Source: Rhodoferax sp.
GTDB lineage: Bacteria; Pseudomonadota; Gammaproteobacteria; Burkholderiales; Burkholderiaceae_C
Length of the DNA: 17,381 nucleotides
NCBI GenBank assembly: GCA_020048795.1
Contig: JAIFMA010000112.1
Span: 1 to 17,381 of the forward strand
Direction: 5' to 3'
Positions 14,492-17,381 of the stretch are shown here, piece after piece. The notes under the pieces were generated by a model. It saw only the letters and a list, made by a program, of their open reading frames with translations. It was not told the origin of the DNA and searched no databases. Every line of letters starts with the position of its first letter. Position 1 is the stretch's first letter. A program made the translations under genes and the position numbers.

Positions 14492-16405
14492 ATGGTTCAA
14501 ATTACGCTTCCCGACGGTTCGCAACGTGACTACCCGACTGCGGTAACGGTGGCCGACGTGGCTGCATCGATTGGTGCTGGCCTGGCCAAAGCAGCACTGG
14601 CCGGCAAGGTCAATGGCAAACTGGTCGATGCCAGCACCCTGATCGAAGCGGATGCGACCCTTGCCATCGTTACCGCCAAAGATGCAGATGGCCTGGATCT
14701 GATCCGCCATTCAACGGCCCACCTGCTGGCCTATGCGGTCAAGGCCTTGTTTGCGCAGGCGCAGGTGACGATTGGTCCAGTGATTGAAAACGGATTTTTT
14801 TATGATTTTTCATTTGAACGTCCGTTCACCATGGACGACCTGGCGCTGATTGAAAAACGCATGGCCGAACTGGCCAACCAGGACGAGCCCATCCTGCGCC
14901 GTGTCTTGCCGCGTGATGAGGCGGTCGCGTATTTCAAGAGTCTGGGCGAGCATTACAAGGCAGAGATCATCGCCAGCATCCCGGCCAATGAGGACGTGAG
15001 CCTGTACCGGGAAGGCAATTTTGAAGACCTGTGCCGCGGCCCGCACGTGCCGAGCACCGGCAAGCTCAAGCATTTCAAACTGATGAAGGTGGCTGGAGCC
15101 TATTGGCGTGGTGACCACAGAAATGAAATGCTGCAGCGCATTTATGGCACCGCCTGGGCCAGCAAGGAAGATTTGGCCCAGCATCTGAAGATGCTGGAGG
15201 AAGCCGAAAAACGTGATCACCGCAAACTCGGTCGTGAGCTGGATCTATTTCACATTGATGACCATGCACCTGGCCTGGTTTTTTGGCACCCCAAAGGCTG
15301 GACCTTGTGGCAGGTGGTTGAGCAGTACATGCGTCAGGTCTATCGCGACAACGGCTACAAAGAGGTCAAGGGTCCGCAAATCATTGACAAGGGCCTGTGG
15401 GAAAAAACCGGCCACTGGGACAAGTACCGCGAGAACATGTTTGTCACCGAATCGGAAAAGCGCGAATACGCGCTGAAACCAATGAACTGCCCGGGCCACA
15501 TCCTGATTTTCAAGCAGGGCATCAAGAGCTACCGCGACCTGCCATTGCGTTATGGTGAATTTGGCCAATGCCACCGCAATGAGCCCTCCGGCGGTCTGCA
15601 CGGCATCATGCGGGTGCGCGGCTTTACCCAGGACGACGGCCATATTTTCTGCACCGAAGACCAAATTCTTGCGGAATGTGTGAACTACACCACCTTGTTG
15701 CAAAAGGTGTACGCTGACTTCGGTTTCAAGAACATCATTTACAAGATCGCCACCCGACCCGACAAACGCATTGGTTCGGATGAGAGCTGGGACAAGGCTG
15801 AGCATGCCCTGATGGAAAGTCTGCGCGCATCTGGCTGTGAATTTGAAATTACCCCGGGTGAGGGTGCTTTTTATGGCCCCAAAATTGAATACACGCTGAA
15901 GGATGCGATTGGACGTCAGTGGCAATGCGGCACCATCCAGGTCGATTTCTTCATGACCGAGCGACTCGATGCCGAATATGTGGGCGAAGATGGCGCACGC
16001 CACCGACCGGTCATGCTGCACCGTGCCATTGTGGGTAGCCTGGAGCGTTTTATTGGCATCATGGTGGAAGAGACCGCTGGCGCACTGCCAACTTGGCTGG
16101 CTCCGGTGCAGGTTGTGGTGCTCAACATTACCGATGCACAGGCCCAATATGTCCGAACTGTCGCCAAAACGCTGCAAAATCAAGGGTTTAGGGTTGAGAC
16201 GGACCTTCGTAACGAGAAAATCACATATAAAATACGCGAGCATTCAATGCAAAAGGTGCCTTATCTGATCGTGGTTGGCGACAAAGAGATGGCTTCTGGT
16301 GCTGTTGCTGTGCGTGCCCGAGGTGGTCAAGACCTTGGAGTGATGGCGCTAGAGGATTTTTCACAAAAAATCTTAGCAGACGTTGCTCAAAAATCTAACA
16401 CTTGA
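14492..16405 (+). CDS. thrS: Threonyl-tRNA synthetase
   Basis: A 637-residue class II synthetase that charges tRNA-Thr; E. coli ThrRS has 642. Domains in order: TGS (1-61, MVQITLPDGS), editing domain with His73/His77 (HSTAHLLAYAVK) and Cys181/His185 (LCRGPHVPSTG), catalytic core with MNCPGH (zinc ligand Cys), motif 2 GQCHRNEPSGGLHGIMRVRGFTQDDGHIFC, and motif 3 near GSLERFIGIMVEE, then the anticodon-binding domain from ~535. The editing and zinc residues are intact. There is no good Shine-Dalgarno before ATG 14492, but the N-terminus matches the family. It heads the thrS-infC-rpmI cluster. Confidence 0.97.
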   Translation: MVQITLPDGSQRDYPTAVTVADVAASIGAGLAKAALAGKVNGKLVDASTLIEADATLAIVTAKDADGLDLIRHSTAHLLAYAVKALFAQAQVTIGPVIENGFFYDFSFERPFTMDDLALIEKRMAELANQDEPILRRVLPRDEAVAYFKSLGEHYKAEIIASIPANEDVSLYREGNFEDLCRGPHVPSTGKLKHFKLMKVAGAYWRGDHRNEMLQRIYGTAWASKEDLAQHLKMLEEAEKRDHRKLGRELDLFHIDDHAPGLVFWHPKGWTLWQVVEQYMRQVYRDNGYKEVKGPQIIDKGLWEKTGHWDKYRENMFVTESEKREYALKPMNCPGHILIFKQGIKSYRDLPLRYGEFGQCHRNEPSGGLHGIMRVRGFTQDDGHIFCTEDQILAECVNYTTLLQKVYADFGFKNIIYKIATRPDKRIGSDESWDKAEHALMESLRASGCEFEITPGEGAFYGPKIEYTLKDAIGRQWQCGTIQVDFFMTERLDAEYVGEDGARHRPVMLHRAIVGSLERFIGIMVEETAGALPTWLAPVQVVVLNITDAQAQYVRTVAKTLQNQGFRVETDLRNEKITYKIREHSMQKVPYLIVVGDKEMASGAVAVRARGGQDLGVMALEDFSQKILADVAQKSNT

Positions 16406-16411
16406 GTTGTT

Positions 16412-16426
16412 TGTCGTTCAACGACA
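16412..16426 (+). other. Perfect 15-base palindrome in the thrS-infC gap
   Basis: TGTCGTT-C-AACGACA is a perfect dyad seven bases after the thrS stop codon. As RNA it would form a short stem (TGTCG/CGACA, five-base loop). No T run follows, so it is not a terminator. A second small hairpin, GCTAC (16453-16457) with GTAGC (16465-16469), precedes the infC ribosome-binding site. Confidence 0.45.
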
Positions 16427-16435
16427 TTCTGGCCG

Positions 16436-16463
16436 TTTACAGCGCAGTTTTGGCTACTATTGT
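16436..16463 (+). promoter_or_regulatory. Possible internal promoter for infC
   Basis: TTTACA (16436-16441, five of six matches to TTGACA) and TATTGT (16458-16463, four of six to TATAAT) are separated by 16 bases. This could give infC transcription independent of thrS. The score is modest and overlap with a hairpin makes the call uncertain. Confidence 0.3.
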
Positions 16464-16478
16464 TGTAGCAATTTTGTG

Positions 16479-16493
16479 AAGGATTAAGTCATC
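16479..16493 (+). promoter_or_regulatory. Shine-Dalgarno and ATC start codon of infC
   Basis: AAGGA (16479-16483) lies seven bases before ATC (16491-16493), and an in-frame TAA at 16485-16487 excludes any earlier start. No ATG, GTG or TTG exists in this frame until TTG 16542, which lacks a ribosome-binding site. Confidence 0.8.
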
Positions 16494-17084
16494 GCTACCG
16501 AATTTCGTGATCGCCGTCAACGTGAAGAGCGCAAACACCGATTGAATCGGGAAATCATGGTGCCAGAGGTTCGCCTCTCTGGTGTAGAAAACGAGCCTTT
16601 GGGTGTCGTGAGCCTGATGGAGGCTTTACGCATGGCGGGGGAGTTGGACGTTGATTTGGTGGAGATCGCTGCCACTGCAACACCGCCGGTTTGTCGTCTG
16701 ATGGATTACGGCAAGTTCAAGTACCAGGAACAAAAAAAAGCGGCTGAGGCCAAGGCCAAGCAGACCGTAATCGACATCAAAGAGATCAAGTTTCGTCCTG
16801 GCACCGATGATGGCGACTACAACATCAAGATGCGCAATATTCGGCGTTTTCTGGCTGAGGGTGACAAGTGCAAGATAACCTTGCGCTTTAGGGGGCGTGA
16901 GATTACCCATCAGGATTTGGGCATGGCCCTGCTGAATAGGATTCGTGACGAACTGGGCGACACGATTTTGGTTGAACAGTTTCCCAAGCTTGAAGGTCGG
17001 CAGATGATCATGATGATCGCGCCAGGGCGAAAAAAACAGCAGGTCGCCAAGGCTGTTGTCGTTGAAATGGCTACAGCGGTCTGA
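16491..17084 (+). CDS. infC: Translation initiation factor IF-3, ATC start codon
   Basis: A 197-residue IF-3, which binds the 30S subunit, keeps subunits apart and rejects wrong start codons. The N-terminal domain runs from MATEFRDRRQREERKHRLNREI through VRLSGVENEPLGVVSL and PPVCRLMDYGKFKYQ; a lysine-rich linker (EQKKAAEAKAKQ) leads to the C-terminal domain KEIKFRPGTDDGDYNIKMRN, ITLRFRGREITHQDLG and KLEGRQMIMMIAPGRKKQ. The TTG start at 16542 would give 180 residues but remove the basic N-terminus that precedes the N-(R/G)-EI motif in E. coli IF-3. The ATC start has the proper Shine-Dalgarno. In E. coli the rare AUU start makes infC translation fall when IF-3 is abundant; the same feedback is inferred here. 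Confidence 0.93.
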   Translation: MATEFRDRRQREERKHRLNREIMVPEVRLSGVENEPLGVVSLMEALRMAGELDVDLVEIAATATPPVCRLMDYGKFKYQEQKKAAEAKAKQTVIDIKEIKFRPGTDDGDYNIKMRNIRRFLAEGDKCKITLRFRGREITHQDLGMALLNRIRDELGDTILVEQFPKLEGRQMIMMIAPGRKKQQVAKAVVVEMATAV

Positions 17085-17335
17085 TTATTGAGGGGGTGCG
17101 GTATCTTGCGATGCACCTGGTGTGGGTTGACGCGCGTTTGCCATGCCACCCAGTGGCATGGCAGACTGGTGACAAGGGTGATGTGTTGGGTCACATCGCT
17201 CTGGATGATGGTTTTTTTGATCTGTCACCCGAAAGTGGCAGGTCAAACCTGCCATTCATAAGTGGCTCGGGGCCATCAAGGCTGCAAATAGTTTGCAGAC
17301 GCCTCACGAGCACAATGAAAAAAAGGAGCATGAAA
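17085..17335 (+). promoter_or_regulatory. Structured rpmI leader (candidate ribosomal-protein autoregulatory RNA)
   Basis: The 251-base gap holds several hairpins and no plausible gene. Hairpin A is an 11-bp perfect stem (17139-17149 with 17153-17163, CCA loop), extendable to 14 bp. Hairpin B: 17180-17185 with 17192-17197, extendable by four pairs with two wobbles. Hairpin C: TGGCAGGT/ACCTGCCA (17236-17243 with 17247-17254); it competes with CTGTCAC (17222-17228)/GTGGCAG (17235-17241). Hairpin D: CTGCAAA/TTTGCAG (17282-17288 with 17292-17298), enclosed by an outer stem 17262-17269 with 17307-17313. In E. coli, L20 represses rpmI-rplT through a structured leader; an equivalent role is inferred. 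Confidence 0.6.
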
Positions 17336-17381
17336 ATGCCCAAAATGAAGACCAAGAGCGCGGCGAAGAAACGCTTCCGCG
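17336..17381 (+). CDS. rpmI: Ribosomal protein L35, 5' end
   Basis: The first 15 codons, MPKMKTKSAAKKRFR, match the highly conserved basic N-terminus of bacterial L35, a large-subunit protein. The gene is cut by the window edge. ATG 17336 is preferred over the in-frame ATG 17330 because AAGGAG (17323-17328) is seven bases from the former and only one from the latter. The thrS-infC-rpmI order is conserved in many bacteria, and rplT (L20) is expected next. Confidence 0.95.
   Translation, partial: MPKMKTKSAAKKRFR

Noticed and set aside
15245..16243. A 332-codon minus-strand frame inside thrS
   Set aside because: thrS is unmistakable on the other strand with all motifs; the antisense translation shows no family features.
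17176..17218. Intrinsic terminator after infC (hairpin B plus the T run at 17212-17218)
   Set aside because: More than ten bases separate the stem from the T run, and rpmI normally follows infC in the same transcript.

Overview
The window reads as ordinary chromosomal DNA of a betaproteobacterium, most likely Burkholderiales/Comamonadaceae (Rhodoferax- or Polaromonas-like). The grounds are moderately high GC with G/C-rich third positions, the look of the AceA, ThrRS and IF-3 proteins, and dispersed intergenic repeats of a kind I remember from that family. The genus is an inference. No rRNA, tRNA, CRISPR array, insertion sequence or prophage gene was seen.

Region 1 (1-8161, all + strand) is a polyamine uptake and breakdown locus. 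It holds the 3' half of a glutamine-synthetase-like gamma-glutamylpolyamine synthetase, a class III polyamine aminotransferase, a lipoprotein polyamine-binding protein, an ABC ATPase, two permeases and a gamma-glutamyl-aminobutyraldehyde-type aldehyde dehydrogenase. The order resembles spuB-C-D-F-G-H of Pseudomonas aeruginosa, followed by a puuC/kauB-type gene. The genes together would import putrescine or spermidine, glutamylate or transaminate it, and oxidise the aldehyde towards GABA and succinate. A strong hairpin terminator after the binding-protein gene probably makes the binding protein more abundant than the membrane parts. The first permease gene is frameshifted near 4758, so the importer may be broken in this strain unless the sequence has an error. 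A -24/-12 (sigma-54-like) candidate lies before the binding-protein gene. Two inverted-repeat elements sit between the last genes.

Region 2 (8261-11512) is one 1083-residue protein that joins a 12-helix ADP/ATP-translocase-like (NTT/TLC, MFS-like) membrane domain to HEAT-type helical repeats and a C-terminal cyclic-nucleotide-binding domain. It is the most unusual protein here: a likely transporter-like membrane protein with a cytoplasmic sensor module.

Region 3 (11513-13232) is isocitrate lyase (glyoxylate shunt) with its own terminator. It is preceded by an AT-rich region carrying two 14-bp dyads exactly 30 bp apart, which look like a twin operator. A DHH-family phosphoesterase gene (13240-14172, - strand) converges on it.

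Region 4 (14173-17381) is the conserved translation cluster thrS-infC-rpmI. It has three signs of RNA-level control: an intrinsic terminator 27 bases before the thrS start with a competing upstream segment (candidate attenuator), an ATC start codon for infC with a well-placed Shine-Dalgarno, and a 251-base multi-hairpin leader before rpmI that fits L20-type autoregulation.
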